From Hoylesella timonensis S9-PR14 (GTDB lineage Bacteria; Bacteroidota; Bacteroidia; Bacteroidales; Bacteroidaceae), in contig NZ_JRPQ01000092.1 of assembly GCF_000762405.1 (NCBI RefSeq), positions 1 to 33,616 of the forward strand: 33,616 bases of DNA, written 5' to 3'. Of this stretch, positions 33,555 to 33,616 are shown piece after piece. Under the pieces are notes generated by a model. The model saw only the letters and a program-made list of their open reading frames with translations. It did not search any database and was not told the DNA's origin. The position numbers and the translations under genes are program-made. Position 1 is the stretch's first letter; each line of letters opens with the position of its first letter.

Positions 33555-33616
33555 ATGAAACACGTTTTGTTATCTTTTGGCTTCTTTTTGGTTCAAAATG
33601 TAAGTTCGTTCAGTCG
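33555..33616 (+). CDS. Start of a probably exported protein (cut by window edge)
   Basis: The first 20 codons of a frame, MKHVLLSFGFFLVQNVSSFS, look like a signal peptide: a basic Lys-His start, a hydrophobic core (VLLSFGFFLV) and a polar end. An alternative ATG is two codons earlier at 33549. The good promoter at 33422-33452 supports a gene. A 27-codon frame (33475-33558) overlaps its start as ATGA and may be a leader peptide, or chance. The product cannot be named from this fragment. Confidence 0.5.
   Translation, partial: MKHVLLSFGFFLVQNVSSFS

Overview
The window looks like chromosomal DNA of a Bacteroidota bacterium, most likely Prevotella or a close relative. The grounds are protein character (long MraY and FtsA, a long FtsL-like protein, a glycine-lipid acyltransferase pair, a GH92 lipoprotein), the gene order of the division cluster, and promoters of the Bacteroidota form (TTG, about 20 bases, TAnnTTTG). 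The genus is inferred from general likeness; no 16S or other marker is present.

Layout. Positions 1-879 hold no convincing gene but carry a REP-like long inverted repeat. A tRNA-Pro(CGG) follows and shares a two-way terminator with fhs (formate-tetrahydrofolate ligase). Next on the minus strand are a CobW/COG0523 GTPase with a histidine-rich loop and a membrane-anchored protein with three helix-hairpin-helix units. A plus-strand VanZ-like gene then overlaps, tail to tail, a CYTH gene. The CYTH gene is the last of a minus-strand operon: acyl-CoA ligase, prfB, a 45-residue membrane protein, CYTH. nhaA lies upstream with its own promoter. About 0.9 kb of AT-rich DNA with secondary structure but no gene follows.

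Positions 11.6-28.1 kb are one minus-strand division and cell-wall (dcw) operon. It is read from mraZ through rsmH, ftsL-like, ftsI, murE, mraY, murD, ftsW, murG, murC, ftsQ, ftsA and ftsZ to a yqeY-like gene, and ends at a strong hairpin. Several junctions overlap as ATGA, GTGA or TAATG, which suggests coupled translation. The operon makes lipid II from UDP-MurNAc-L-Ala upwards (murF, ddl and murB are absent here) and builds the divisome. Two TGGGG boxes 10 bp apart overlap the mraZ promoter and are probably the MraZ autoregulatory operator.

Right of the operon, on the plus strand, are two acyltransferases resembling GlsA and GlsB of glycine-lipid synthesis, then a GH92 alpha-mannosidase lipoprotein with a terminator. 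The last 0.7 kb holds an array of 22-bp units (one inverted, three direct) with a -7-like box inside, a strong promoter, and the first codons of a probably secreted protein cut by the window edge.

Most of the window is housekeeping sequence. I do not see a defence system, phage, IS element or CRISPR array. The less explained material is in the non-coding stretches: the 22-bp repeat family at two loci, a composite hairpin in the nhaA-yqeY gap, the REP-like element, and the 45-residue membrane protein.
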